Assembly: GCA_016763335.1 (NCBI GenBank)
Contig: JAESUD010000127.1
Coordinates: 1-6,506, forward strand
Reading direction: 5' to 3'
Origin: Emcibacteraceae bacterium
GTDB lineage: Bacteria > Pseudomonadota > Alphaproteobacteria > Sphingomonadales > Emcibacteraceae
DNA length: 6,506 nt
Positions 6,350 through 6,506 of the stretch are shown piece after piece; the first letter of the stretch is position 1; the number at the start of each line of letters is the position of its first letter. A program made the position numbers and the translations under genes. The notes beneath the pieces are model-generated. The model was not told the origin of the DNA and made no database searches. It saw only the letters and a list, made by a program, of their open reading frames with translations.

Positions 6350-6506
6350 TTAACCAAAGTCGCGTTTATAAACTTCTACCAGATATTTCATTTCTTCCGG
6401 TTTTGCCGTGCTGATGCGTACCCAATCGGCAAAAGGTTGATATGGTCGACCAACCATACAGCCGGATTCGAGTAATTTATCATATACTACCTTTGCATCA
6501 TGGCCA
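6350..6506 (-). CDS. HisC-like PLP-dependent aminotransferase, C-terminal fragment (paralog D)
   Basis: The last 51 codons and TAA stop of a fourth paralog; its 5' part lies beyond the right edge of the window. The visible part aligns with the C-terminal small domain of A-C: GRPYQPFADWVRIST corresponds to GRPFPPFLDWCRVST in C, and KPEEMKYLVEVYKRDF corresponds to KPEDMEYFAEVYEKEF. Both C-terminal arginines are kept (R20 and R30 of the fragment). It departs from the other three in YQP for FPP and in Val before the second Arg (Cys or Met in the others). It is truncated only by the window edge, with no sign of decay. A Tat signal is likely by analogy but cannot be seen. The stop is 27 nt before the start of C, suggesting an operon D-C. 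Confidence 0.88.
   Translation of the reverse strand, partial: GHDAKVVYDKLLESGCMVGRPYQPFADWVRISTAKPEEMKYLVEVYKRDFG

Larger units (their letters stand above)
2734..6506 (-). repeat. Tandem array of at least four paralogous aminotransferase genes
   Basis: Genes D, C, B and A lie head to tail on one strand with gaps of 27, 138 and 73 nt and nearly equal lengths (374-375 codons for the complete ones). They align end to end, including Tat signal, PLP site and C-terminus, so they arose by tandem duplication. By eye roughly half of the residues agree between pairs, and synonymous sites differ widely, so the duplications are not recent. The array may continue beyond the right edge. Confidence 0.9.

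Overview
The window looks like chromosomal DNA from an alphaproteobacterium of moderate-to-low GC (low-to-mid 40s percent by eye). The evidence is an AddA helicase-nuclease with the motif V wording usual in alphaproteobacterial AddA (TVHGAKGLQAPIVFLPDT), followed directly by a thioredoxin gene, a linkage common in that class. I cannot name the genus.

Layout. Positions 2-2284 (+) hold the C-terminal two thirds of addA, whose 5' end lies outside the window. After a 75-nt gap with a good promoter candidate comes trxA (2360-2677, +). A strong hairpin with T-runs on both strands (2693-2729) separates trxA from a convergent block on the minus strand. That block fills the rest of the window. It is a tandem array of at least four paralogous fold-type I, PLP-dependent aminotransferases of the histidinol-phosphate aminotransferase (HisC)-like group: A (2734-3861), B (3935-5059), C (5198-6322) and the last 51 codons of D (6350-6506). 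The letters follow map position; transcription runs D to A.

The three complete aminotransferases each begin with a twin-arginine (Tat) signal, RRxWL followed by a small hydrophobic stretch and an AxA|Q cleavage site. They should therefore fold with PLP in the cytoplasm and be exported to the periplasm. All keep the PLP-binding Lys, the Asp and Tyr of DEAY, the Asn of NPNNP and the C-terminal Arg, so they look catalytically competent. They are not expected to be the histidine-biosynthesis enzyme, which is cytoplasmic. They share family-specific wording (NPNNP[IL]PT and RPFPPxxxWxR) but differ in the loop after the NPTY/DPTY motif, which suggests different substrates.

Transcription. D and C are 27 nt apart and probably form one operon, ended by a perfect 12-bp hairpin plus T-run (5144-5179). 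B and A each have a promoter candidate whose GACAAG element lies exactly 57 nt from the start codon, so gene and promoter were probably duplicated together. A 15-bp palindrome overlaps the possible -10 of B. The most interesting content is this periplasmic transaminase array, whose substrates cannot be read from the sequence. The addA and trxA genes look ordinary. No RNA gene, CRISPR array, insertion sequence or attachment site was seen, and there is no gene-free stretch longer than 140 nt.
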